A stretch of 60,193 nt of DNA from Corallochytrium limacisporum. Taxonomy: Eukaryota; Opisthokonta. The position numbers and the translations under genes were made by a program. The stretch spans positions 38,543 through 98,735 of the forward strand of contig PDIP01000042.1 in the NCBI GenBank assembly GCA_002811645.1, written 5' to 3'. Positions 39,459 through 49,140 of the stretch are shown one piece after another (the stretch's first letter is position 1; each line of letters begins with the position of its first letter). The notes below the pieces were generated by a model that saw only the letters and a list, made by a program, of their open reading frames with translations, was not told the DNA's origin and did no database searches.

Positions 39459-42374
39459 ATGGTGACCAATAGTGGCAACGATGTGAGGCCCAAGCCAGGT
39501 CTGCAGAAAAGCAACTTCACAGGCCTGCGGCCAACCAGTATGCACAATAGCCACTGGCCTGATCGGCCGGAGCCCTTGGAAGTGCAGAAGGGCACATCTT
39601 TCAAACCCTATCAAATTAGTCGCAGTGAGGAGGCCTCACCAGCCTTGATTTCACAGCAAGCAAAGAAGGTGCGCAAGATAGTAGACGAGAATCTGGACAG
39701 CTTTTCTCGCTGGCGAGAAGGCATTCTTGAGAAATTGCCTCCCGCTATGGTGCCACTAAACAGGGATCCCTGGTACGGACGGGAGGAAATGCTCTACTCT
39801 GATGACTCTGGCACTCAGGATGAAACAGCAGAGCAAACTAAGGAAACGAGAAAGCGAAGGGTAAAGCAGGTTACTAGCAAGGCCAACGCAAATCAGAAGA
39901 AGAATATATACACACAGGGAGCCGAAAGCATCGAGAAAATGCCCATGGCTGACTGGTTTGATCCCATGGCCCTACTCTCTGCAATCTTCAGTGTCGTGAT
40001 AAACAACATTATCGGGGATCGTACGGATACCAGACCACTGCACGCCATCATTGATCAGGTAGCCATTGCGGGTGAGAAGTACGTCACGCGCCGGGTTAGC
40101 AAGTCTGCCTTCAGTCGCCGTGGAAGCACCACTACTGGCTATGGTACGGACGTCAGCAATAGTCCCTGGATGACGCCCGCCCAGCTTGCTCGGAACACCA
40201 GCTCCATGGAAGAGGTACCGCCGCTGGACTTGGCACCTTCTGTCCTCGGGGCCAATCGATTCCCGGTGAGCCATACAGGCGCCCGAGCAACACCCCCCAA
40301 TGCCAACGACACACCATCACCTTTGTTGGAGAGTCAGGCTGATTCTGGCTACAACTCTGTGTTGGCCGAGGGCAATCAGCAGCCTCAAGCCATCGATGCC
40401 CACTTTGCCCAACCCGATGCGACTCCAGTGCTTGAGAGCATTGCAGCTATAAATGGACAGGTTCACCGGCACATGCCACCTCCTGGTCTGGGCATGCCAA
40501 AACTTCCACTCACTCGCGGATTCAGTGGCTTCCTGAACAGTAGCGAAGATTTCCATTCCTACGTCACAGAGCCTACTGGTGCTCATGCAGACACATCGTC
40601 TGCGTTCTTTTTTGATATGCTGGCAGACACTGGCGACGGCTGGAACCCGACCTTCAGTGTAGCACGCCTGGCTGCACAGCCCAGCCTCACCTTCACCGAG
40701 AGCAACATGGACGTCCAGGAGGCTCGACGCACTGTGAAGGGCCTCTACAATATCTCCCGAAGGCGTTCATCAAACCAGAATTCTCCTCGTCCTGTGAAGA
40801 TGGAGCTACCCCGTGGTCGTCTGCTGCTGCTGGCTGGCGATTTGGTCTACCCAGAGCCAACTCCGAAGGAGTACAATGATCGATTTGTGGAGCCCTTCCG
40901 CCGTGCCTTGTGCAGCCCAGATATTGTTCGTGGCCGTCGCATGCGCCATGAGGAAGAGTTCCTAGAGGATACGATGCAAAAGCATCCTCATATGTTTGCC
41001 GTGCCTGGCAACCATGACTGGCTCGATGGTCTGGTCAGTTTCCGTCGCCTCTTCTGCAACATGAAGACCTGTGGTGGGTGGCTGCTGCCTCAGCGTCGGT
41101 CCTACTTTGCTATTGAACTCCCTCATCACTGGTGGATCTTTGGATTGGATGATCAGCTTAATATGGACCTGGATGAAGTACAATACCACTACTTCCGATC
41201 CATCCTCGCAGAACACGTCTCTCCGGATGCTGGTATTGTCATCATTACCCATCGTCCCTGGTGGATTCTGGACGGCCACCCCCCTCCTCTGGTTGCTGAC
41301 CTTATCAAGAACTTCATGGGCACCCGTCTGCGTCTCATTGCATGTGGTGACATGCACTACTACAGTCGGTACAGTGTTGGTGACGAGCACACAACCTCAG
41401 CCAAAGCCAGTGGTGCTGATCTCAGCACTCGTTACCCGGAGCTTGTGGTTTGTGGTGGCGGTGGTGCCTTCCTGCATCCCACCACCGGCCTGAAGCCCAC
41501 CATCGATCTGCGTATCCGAAGCACAGTGCAAAGCTTCCATCTACAGAGTGTGTGGCCGTCCATGGACACCTGTCGCAACCTCATGCTGGGCAATCTCATC
41601 TTCCCACTGAAAAACACCCGCTTTGGCTATCTGACAGCCATAGCGTACGCCGCCCTTGTAGCCGGTCTGCCACTGTCCATTTGGGAGGGTGTATCCAAAC
41701 TCAGCATCATCGAACGTGCTGCAGAGATGAGCGTGATTTCTTTGCGATACATTTTGTCTACACCACTGATCACGTTTGTATTCTCTGGGATCTGTGCGAT
41801 GCTATACTTATTTACCGCTTCGTCCGGGGTGAAGCGTATGGGATTGACTCTATCGCATTCGGCTGTACACCTAGCTCTGGCGATGACCGCGCACTACATC
41901 GTAACTTCCCAGCTTAACAATTGGACTCGTGATTGTGGGGATGGCTTACTTCCAACCTGTAACCGTCTCTGGGAGCAGGCAATGTGGGCCAGTCAGCCAT
42001 TGTTCATCTTGCCCTCCATGGCCGTCATGGGCTACGTGCTTGGACCCACCATCTTTGGCTGGTACTTAACGGCATCCTCCTACATCTACAATGAGAACAT
42101 CAATGATGCCTTCGCAGCTCTCAAGATTGAAGACTACAAATCTATGCTGCGCATGGCCATTGAGCCCACCGGTGACATGACTTTGTACGCCGTTGGCATT
42201 CCCAAGACCCAAAAGAATTGGCCGGATCACATTCCCGTTAAGGTAGATCCACGCACTTCTAAAAGCCGGAATCCTCTGTGGTACGCTGTCCTACCAGAGA
42301 CCGAAATTAAGAATGAAAGCTCGTCCTACGTGTTGCTGGACAAGAAGCGCATTCCTCGCCAACCGAAACATTGA
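39459..42374 (+). CDS. Multi-pass membrane protein with calcineurin-like metallophosphoesterase domain
   Basis: 971 residues from ATG at 39459 in a good context (TTAACCATGG); a TTG nine codons earlier is not a start. An N-terminal half of low complexity leads to a metallophosphoesterase domain at about 450-690. It carries the dimetal motifs GDLVYPEP (about 459), GNHDW (about 516), ITHRPWW (about 597) and GDMHYYSRY (about 628), so the catalytic residues are present. Four hydrophobic helices follow at about 724-742, 768-788, 800-815 and 845-872, and a hydrophilic tail ends the protein. Similar large membrane metallophosphoesterases occur in plants, fungi and bacteria; substrates are not established. 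Phosphoester hydrolysis at a membrane surface is inferred. Confidence 0.85.
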   Translation: MVTNSGNDVRPKPGLQKSNFTGLRPTSMHNSHWPDRPEPLEVQKGTSFKPYQISRSEEASPALISQQAKKVRKIVDENLDSFSRWREGILEKLPPAMVPLNRDPWYGREEMLYSDDSGTQDETAEQTKETRKRRVKQVTSKANANQKKNIYTQGAESIEKMPMADWFDPMALLSAIFSVVINNIIGDRTDTRPLHAIIDQVAIAGEKYVTRRVSKSAFSRRGSTTTGYGTDVSNSPWMTPAQLARNTSSMEEVPPLDLAPSVLGANRFPVSHTGARATPPNANDTPSPLLESQADSGYNSVLAEGNQQPQAIDAHFAQPDATPVLESIAAINGQVHRHMPPPGLGMPKLPLTRGFSGFLNSSEDFHSYVTEPTGAHADTSSAFFFDMLADTGDGWNPTFSVARLAAQPSLTFTESNMDVQEARRTVKGLYNISRRRSSNQNSPRPVKMELPRGRLLLLAGDLVYPEPTPKEYNDRFVEPFRRALCSPDIVRGRRMRHEEEFLEDTMQKHPHMFAVPGNHDWLDGLVSFRRLFCNMKTCGGWLLPQRRSYFAIELPHHWWIFGLDDQLNMDLDEVQYHYFRSILAEHVSPDAGIVIITHRPWWILDGHPPPLVADLIKNFMGTRLRLIACGDMHYYSRYSVGDEHTTSAKASGADLSTRYPELVVCGGGGAFLHPTTGLKPTIDLRIRSTVQSFHLQSVWPSMDTCRNLMLGNLIFPLKNTRFGYLTAIAYAALVAGLPLSIWEGVSKLSIIERAAEMSVISLRYILSTPLITFVFSGICAMLYLFTASSGVKRMGLTLSHSAVHLALAMTAHYIVTSQLNNWTRDCGDGLLPTCNRLWEQAMWASQPLFILPSMAVMGYVLGPTIFGWYLTASSYIYNENINDAFAALKIEDYKSMLRMAIEPTGDMTLYAVGIPKTQKNWPDHIPVKVDPRTSKSRNPLWYAVLPETEIKNESSSYVLLDKKRIPRQPKH

Positions 42375-44332
42375 GTAAAGAAACTGTTTCCATCATCCTT
42401 CACATCGGGACTCCTTTCAGCATTGGTGCCCAAGGACCCCTTCTAAACCACTTTCGTCTATGCACATCTCCGTAATATTACATACCTCCATCTTACTTCT
42501 TTGAATTATCCATATTTTTTGTCCCAGAAGTTTCATCACCCAGTACATACTGGGCGATTACAATTTTGCCACTTCCATAGATGAAGTATGGGATAGGCGA
42601 CCATCCGGGGGGGGCGGGGTACGGGGGGACGGGACGCGACGTCTGATGGCCTTTTCTGTTCTTTGTCCCCGGTTTGTGTACAAGACACCCACTTACATAC
42701 ATACAGCAACACATACGCGCGCCTTACGAGCGCATTCCGCCCGCTCCCCCTTCCCCCCGAGTCTACCGACCCACTACTACAGTATGATCTCTTGTGCAAC
42801 TAGGGTGCGTGCCGAGGAACACTGTATGCTGTGGGTGGAAAGGGTCAATCTCCAACCGCGCTTTCCGTGCTTCCCCTTTCCGTTTTCCGCCCTCGAGAAC
42901 TCTGGATTCGCTAGCCCACTAAGTCACGGTGGTTCGTTCGGTGGCACCAAATAGAGACTCACAACCATCCAGCACAGCAACGGTGCCCCGTTTTCCCCGT
43001 TTTCCGGTCGCTGGTTCACTTAGCTGTGACCGAACGCCACCTGGGGCCGCAAGAACTAGGGTCCATGTGTCGGCAATCCCTTTCATAGTCAATGTTCTGA
43101 CTTTGAGTATCGGACGCTGTATGTATAACCCAGTGATGTGTCCCGTCCGCCTCTTCACTTGAATTTCAGGGGTAGGTCTATATTGTCAGCAACAGTAACA
43201 TTTCATATTGACGGTTAACCAATGTTTTCTGCTCTCGTTTGTTATGTTCTTGAACAAAACCCGGGTTCGGGAGAATGGCCCCATGGGCATAGAAACCTGT
43301 GAACCAGCGGCCGCGCCGACGACGAAGGAGTTGTCATCCCACTGCCCACCAGAGCGCGGAAACTCAACCCAATACTGAATGACCGCATGTACCGCGAGCA
43401 CCGTACTTGGATAGGACTGTTTTTGTGTACCGAAGGGAGCCAGGGGGAGGGGGCAGCGCGTTGTGTGTTGTATGCGTCCGCATTGTTGGGCAGCAGCGGG
43501 AGCCCGTTCGGATACTGCTACCGGGCGCTGATGCTGGTGGGGCGGCGGCGGCAGCAGCAATGGATCAGAGACCCCGAGTGCAAACGCCCAAACGGAAGCG
43601 TGAGGCGCGTGTGTACATAAAGAACTGAAGAAACTGGGACGCATCGGTCAAAAACTGGGAACCGGACCGAGTGCACATAGGAAAAAAACGGGGAGGACCG
43701 GGGGTGGGGGGTGTCCCACATTCCCCGAAAACCAGTCATACCGCTCCGAACAGAGCCGCCTCACTCAGGCACACACTCTGTGACTTTTTTGCAAAGCCAG
43801 CAGAGATGTATCCGTCCAAGATTTTGTTCCCTTTGTTTTGCTCTAGCTCACGACCGTTCGGCCCTGGGGGTGCAACAGAACTCCCACTGTGCCCATGAAC
43901 ATTTTGGGAGCTCCCGATTATTGTTGTTCCGTAGCACCTGCCACTGGTTCTCATTTGTGGTTTCTTTGAAATATTGGACGCCAGTGATTTTCGCCACGGT
44001 GTTTTGGATTTTAGGGACGCAGTGCACATGTGTACGTTCTTCTGACCCCTCGAAGGATAAGCTGCTGTGGAAACAAACGAATCTAGTATGACGCGTGCAG
44101 GGCTTACATTAGAAAGAAACTATTTCAACGAAACATTGGCTGCTATCGGACGGACGTATTGTAAAGCAAACAATACGGACGACACAGGATAGGGGAAATT
44201 ATTCAATGAGACAATCTAGTAATTGTAGTCATGAAAATGAGTGCAACCTAGACGATCGTAATTGGTGAAAAATTGCAAACCCTTAGCTACTGACAATAGA
44301 AAAATAGAGTTACGGCAGAACTCTGAAAAACG
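42375..44332. other. Long intergenic region before the FHA-AAA gene
   Basis: About 2 kb with a G-run block at 42607-42640 and several CT- and C-rich patches. Minus-strand frames of about 150 codons (for example 43186-43644) are low-complexity and have no domain, so I do not call them. Probably long promoter and 5' leader. Confidence 0.5.
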
Positions 44333-47300
44333 ATGAGTCCCAACACCAGGAAGCGCGCGGAGGCTGCTGCCGCCGCATCCGACGTTTCCGAATCCCGCAA
44401 CGGTGACACCACCCCTGAAGGTAATCCAAGGAAGCGTACGCGTAAGGAGTCTAGGAATGAGGAGAAGGAAGCCGAGAAAAGGGCCCATGTGGAGAATGGT
44501 ACTAGTGAAAACGGGAATACCACAACCAAGGCGCCCGCGGACAAGGGCAACACAAAGACAGCCCCCGCTGCTAAACAAGACACAAAGAAAGAAGCAGCAA
44601 AGTCTACCACCGAAAATTTGGCGGCGTCAGCTAGTAGTGCAAGCAACACAGTACCACCGGGAGATCCAGAGTCCATCTTGAGCCGTACCCTCCGCCAGAC
44701 TCGGACAGTCTTAGCTCAAGCGTCTGATCCTGCAGGCGAATTAAGCATGAAAGATGCATTAACATCGTCAATGGAAGCCCTGCAGATGCTAAACGACGTG
44801 ATTCAGATGCAAGATCAACAGACTGCGGAACCTGGTCTGCAGAGCCAGCTCCAGTCTCTCAGAAATGAATTGTTGAGTTTGACAACAGTATTGGGCGTGC
44901 GGGCCAGTCAAGGACTAGGAGGGGCTCAGGGAATTCCTGCGGCAAGGCGAGCAGGGAGCCCTCTACCGGCGCCTTCACGGTTCCAGCGAAATCAAATGCT
45001 AGGGGACGCGGACTCATCCCGCGGCTTGTACTCCACTGGCTCTGTACCTTCGCATCTTTTGACTGCGTCGGCTCCCGGTGGGCCCGTCGGCGGTGGTTCT
45101 TCATCGGCAGGGCCCAACACGCTTGGAAAACCATTGACCCCTGGACAGAGTGCCGACGCTGACAGCAGTTCCATCAACCTGCTCGAGAAACAGGCCAGCA
45201 GAGCTTCCACTCCAGGGCCGGCACCTGGAGGTGACAAGGCTGATGGAGAAAAGGAAGCAGGCGAAGGACAGAAGCATGGTGATTCTGGAACTAGCGCCGC
45301 AGGCACTAGTGGGACCCACCACCACCATTCATCATCTAACACACCCACCATGGCCTGGGGCATGCTCTACAGTCAACTTAGTCATCAGCCGCACGTGTCA
45401 TTGATGGGCAGCACATTTACAATTGGTCGCCATTGGCGCTGTCATCTACAGCTCATGGATCCTGCCATCAGCAGAATGTTTTGCCAGATTGTTAACAAGA
45501 ACGGTAGCATCTATGTGGAACACTTGAGCAAGAATGGTAAGCTATATGTGAATGGAACGCCCGTACCCCCAAACTACACACGCAGCTTGAAGAGTGGTGA
45601 TGAGATCATGATCAGCGCAAACAACATGTGTCTCTTCATTTTTGAGAAACTGGCGAAACCTGTGTTGATTAAGGATGGTAAGCCACTGATTCCTTCCTCT
45701 GAGGCATCCATGGCCCGGGTGAAGGCCCAGGGTGGAAGTGGTCAGACCAAAGAAATGCTTGAAGGCCTAGAAGAGACGCGTAAAGTGCAGGAGAAGCGGC
45801 AAGAGGCAATGCAGGTCGATGGCAGTGACCGAGGCGGCGACATGAAGCAGACCATCATGTCCCGTCTGCGCAAGACTATCATCTCTCATGAAACTATTGA
45901 CAAGCCGTGGGAAACTTTCCCCTACGAAGTGGCCGATGAAGTTCGAATGCGCCTAATTAATTCTCTGTATGTCTACCTACAACACGGAGAGTGCCTGAAG
46001 TACATTAAGAACATGCCATCGTTCCATCGAGGACTTATGCTCGTCGGACCTCCTGGCAGCGAAAAGTTTCAACTGTCTCTTGTGCAGGCGGCTGCTAAAG
46101 AATTACGTTCATCTCTGATGGTTTTTGACGGTTCCCTGTTGAAGCCAAAGTTGGAGGAAGGCGAAAGTCCCGAGGCTGTGGCGAAGGGGTCACAAATCTT
46201 CTCTAAAGGCAATACTGGCCTCGATGCCGAGAGTGCCCTGAATGCTCTGGAGGATATGGGCGTTGGACTAGATAGTCCTGAAGCTGCTATTGCTGAGGAA
46301 TTGTTTGGTGACGATGTCAGTATTGAGGCCATTGAAGTAACTCTGGAAGGTGCCGATGATGACGATCAGCCTGCCAAGTTTGTGGTCACTGACCCCTCCG
46401 GTGCACTCCAGGTCAAGGACAAGCGCCCAGACGGCAACGAAGACGGCGAAGACCCGGAGAATAAGGAGGAAGAAGATGACGATGACGAGTTTGACCACGA
46501 CGATGACGACGACGATGATGATGATGACGACGACGAAGGCGACGAAGAAGGTAGCGATGGCACTGGACGGAAGCGCCGTTCCAGCGCAGTGTCTTCTAAT
46601 GACGACAACGACGAGGACGCTGTGGCCAAGGCAGAGAAGAAGACTGCGAAGGTCCGCACTCGTCGCGGAAAGAAGGGCAAGGGAGCAAACAAACAAAATG
46701 CCACGCGCAGTTCTAAGGATTCATTGGGAGACGCCACAACCAAGGGCGAAAAGGGCAGTACTGGGGCAACCAGCACTGTCGGTGGTCGCGCTGGAGGCTC
46801 CCGTGGTACCGGACGCAAGGCTCTAAAGGTTGGCGACGAAGTGCGCTATGTGGGCCAGGGTCTACTGGGACAGGCTGTGGCTGCAGCTGCGGGCGGAGTC
46901 TTTAGTGGACGCAATACTCTTGAAGCCTATCGTGAGTTCCGTCAGTACCGAGCCAACGCCACGCGCAGTGGCAGTGAAAACCCTGGTGGGCGGTCAAACT
47001 ATGCCCAAACTAACCCGAAGATCCCGATCCAGCGGCCGCCAATCGGTGCGAAGGGCGTCGTGGTGCGGGCCTTTGGACCCGATCGCAAGGTCGCCGTGGC
47101 CTTCACCAAGCCTTTCCCGGGCGGTCTGAAGCTCGACAACATCGAAGAAGAGTGCGTCTACTTTGCTATGCCCACTGAGCTCAAGCTGGAAAGTGACTAC
47201 GTTGGAGGACCTGACGAGGTGGCTCTGGATGCTATCTTTGAAGTTGTTCACGACAAGGCAAACTATCCGCTTATGGTCTTTTTTAGCGATGCGGACAAGG

Positions 47301-48997
47301 CCTTCAACAACTTGCTCAGTGCTCCTGACCAGCTGAAAGAGTTCCAGAAGCGCATGGCCGCCCTCAGTGAAGAGCACCGGGTGGTGTTCATTGGCTCCAG
47401 CATCGGTTCCAAGCCCAAGAATGCCGATTCTGGTACCCGCGCCACCGTGCCCAAGTCCCGTACTATGACCCAACTCCTGCTGCTCGAGAGCGGGAACACT
47501 CTGTTTGGTGGCAAGGGCGTCGACAAGAACGCCGGGTCTCCTAAGAGCAATCTCTCTAAGGTTTTACCAGGACGTCTGCTGATTCATCCGCCTGAGGACG
47601 AGCGGGCCCTGGAGCAGTGGAACAAAAAGATTGAACAGGACATTCAAGATTCCAACCTGGAGACAAACAAGACCCATTTTAAGTCACTCATGTCTACCAA
47701 CAATCTGACACTCCCGGATATCGAGTTCCTCAACCGCAGTAAGGTCTTGAGGGAGTCTATCATGCCCGCCAAAACTATTGATCTGATCCTGGGTTGGGCC
47801 ATTTGCCGAATTCTGCAGATGCATGGCGCGGAGAAGATTGACTTGGAGAAGAGTGACTTGATTGACTCTGAAGGCCGCTTCCGTCTCAATCGACTGTCCG
47901 TTGAGCATAGCCTGCGGCTATACCACGCCCTGCGCAAGACGTATGAGAAGTCTAAATTCAGCTTGGAACGCATCAAGACGGATAATGACTACGAGAAGGC
48001 TCTGATCTCAAACGTCATCCCTTGTACCGAAGTCGGAGTGAAGTTTAAGGACATTGGCTCCCTGGGCAAGGTGAAGAACACCTTATACGAGCTTGTGATT
48101 TTACCTCTTCGCCGTCCTGAGCTTTTTAAACGCGGTAACTTGGCCAAGCCGATAAAGGGTATTCTGCTCTTCGGCCCGCCGGGTACTGGTAAGACCATGC
48201 TGGCGAAGGCCATTGCAGCCCAGAGCGGCGCCAATTTCCTGAACATAACCATTTCATCTATTACGTCCAAGTGGGTAGGTGAGGGTGAGAAGTACGCTAA
48301 GGCCTGCTTTACAATTGCCCGCAAGATTGCGCCATGCGTGATCTTCATTGACGAAATTGACTCAATGCTTGGCAAGCGTGACAGTGGCCAATTCGAGCAC
48401 GAAGCCATGCGCAAGATCAAGAACGAGTTTATGTCCATGTGGGATGGTCTTATGTCACGCAATGATGAGCGAGTGACGGTGCTGGGTGCGACAAATCGTC
48501 CATTCGATTTGGACGACGCAGTGTTACGTCGAATGCCGCGCCGCATCCTCGTGGATCTGCCCTCGATCGAGCAACGGCAGTCCATTTTGAAGGTTATGCT
48601 TAAGGACGAAAACCTGGAGCCGAACTTTGACTACGAGGCGCTGGCTGGTATCCTAGAGGGCTACTCTGGTTCAGACATGAAGAATGTCTGCACCGCTGCC
48701 GCGTACAGACCGATACGTGAAATAGTCAAGAAGGAACAGGAAGACGGTAAATTGGACCCCAACGATGACTCCTTCCTCGCCCGCCGAAAGTCTATCTTCC
48801 AAATGGCTGACGAGGAGGAGGACGAGCGGGAAGTTGAGCTCCGTGAGTTGACTCTGGAGGACTTCAAGGAGGCCAAAGTTGAGGTACCACCCTCAACGAA
48901 CGAAAATGCCAGCAGCATTGCAGAATTGCGGAAGTGGAACGACATGTACGGTGAGGGCGCGAGTGGCAGCCAGCACACATTGTCCTACTTTATGTAA
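44333..48997 (+). CDS. FHA-domain AAA+ ATPase of the plant-type (ATAD1-related) family
   Basis: 1554-residue AAA+ ATPase. After a low-complexity N-terminus an FHA phosphothreonine-binding domain spans about 356-440 (FTIGRHWRCHLQL, SRMFCQI, LSKNGKLYVNG). A degenerate P-loop (GPPGSEKF, about 572) lies in a segment matching the inactive ATPase-like part of the plant proteins. A long acidic Asp/Glu insert and a basic block follow. The active AAA domain has Walker A GPPGTGKT at 1281-1288, Walker B FIDEID (about 1340), ATNRPFDL and the RRMPRR arginine finger. The protein ends with ELRKWNDMYGEGASG and LSYFM, the terminus of plant FHA-AAA proteins. The AAA core is of the meiotic clade (Msp1/ATAD1, katanin, spastin). 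Function in this family is poorly known. Start ATG at 44333. Confidence 0.9.
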   Translation: MSPNTRKRAEAAAAASDVSESRNGDTTPEGNPRKRTRKESRNEEKEAEKRAHVENGTSENGNTTTKAPADKGNTKTAPAAKQDTKKEAAKSTTENLAASASSASNTVPPGDPESILSRTLRQTRTVLAQASDPAGELSMKDALTSSMEALQMLNDVIQMQDQQTAEPGLQSQLQSLRNELLSLTTVLGVRASQGLGGAQGIPAARRAGSPLPAPSRFQRNQMLGDADSSRGLYSTGSVPSHLLTASAPGGPVGGGSSSAGPNTLGKPLTPGQSADADSSSINLLEKQASRASTPGPAPGGDKADGEKEAGEGQKHGDSGTSAAGTSGTHHHHSSSNTPTMAWGMLYSQLSHQPHVSLMGSTFTIGRHWRCHLQLMDPAISRMFCQIVNKNGSIYVEHLSKNGKLYVNGTPVPPNYTRSLKSGDEIMISANNMCLFIFEKLAKPVLIKDGKPLIPSSEASMARVKAQGGSGQTKEMLEGLEETRKVQEKRQEAMQVDGSDRGGDMKQTIMSRLRKTIISHETIDKPWETFPYEVADEVRMRLINSLYVYLQHGECLKYIKNMPSFHRGLMLVGPPGSEKFQLSLVQAAAKELRSSLMVFDGSLLKPKLEEGESPEAVAKGSQIFSKGNTGLDAESALNALEDMGVGLDSPEAAIAEELFGDDVSIEAIEVTLEGADDDDQPAKFVVTDPSGALQVKDKRPDGNEDGEDPENKEEEDDDDEFDHDDDDDDDDDDDDEGDEEGSDGTGRKRRSSAVSSNDDNDEDAVAKAEKKTAKVRTRRGKKGKGANKQNATRSSKDSLGDATTKGEKGSTGATSTVGGRAGGSRGTGRKALKVGDEVRYVGQGLLGQAVAAAAGGVFSGRNTLEAYREFRQYRANATRSGSENPGGRSNYAQTNPKIPIQRPPIGAKGVVVRAFGPDRKVAVAFTKPFPGGLKLDNIEEECVYFAMPTELKLESDYVGGPDEVALDAIFEVVHDKANYPLMVFFSDADKAFNNLLSAPDQLKEFQKRMAALSEEHRVVFIGSSIGSKPKNADSGTRATVPKSRTMTQLLLLESGNTLFGGKGVDKNAGSPKSNLSKVLPGRLLIHPPEDERALEQWNKKIEQDIQDSNLETNKTHFKSLMSTNNLTLPDIEFLNRSKVLRESIMPAKTIDLILGWAICRILQMHGAEKIDLEKSDLIDSEGRFRLNRLSVEHSLRLYHALRKTYEKSKFSLERIKTDNDYEKALISNVIPCTEVGVKFKDIGSLGKVKNTLYELVILPLRRPELFKRGNLAKPIKGILLFGPPGTGKTMLAKAIAAQSGANFLNITISSITSKWVGEGEKYAKACFTIARKIAPCVIFIDEIDSMLGKRDSGQFEHEAMRKIKNEFMSMWDGLMSRNDERVTVLGATNRPFDLDDAVLRRMPRRILVDLPSIEQRQSILKVMLKDENLEPNFDYEALAGILEGYSGSDMKNVCTAAAYRPIREIVKKEQEDGKLDPNDDSFLARRKSIFQMADEEEDEREVELRELTLEDFKEAKVEVPPSTNENASSIAELRKWNDMYGEGASGSQHTLSYFM

Positions 48998-49140
48998 TTC
49001 CGAAGAATTCAATACCGACGCGCACGACGAACAGCAATCTCACAACAGAACTTTTATAACAATGTTAACAGATATGATAGCAGTTGCTTTGAACAATCAT
49101 TGTCCTTATTGTACTAGTTGAAAACGAATGACCGATCGGT

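Noticed and set aside
43186-43644. Minus-strand frame of 152 codons upstream of the FHA-AAA gene
   Set aside because: It starts with ATG but has low-complexity, promoter-like composition and no domain or targeting signal.
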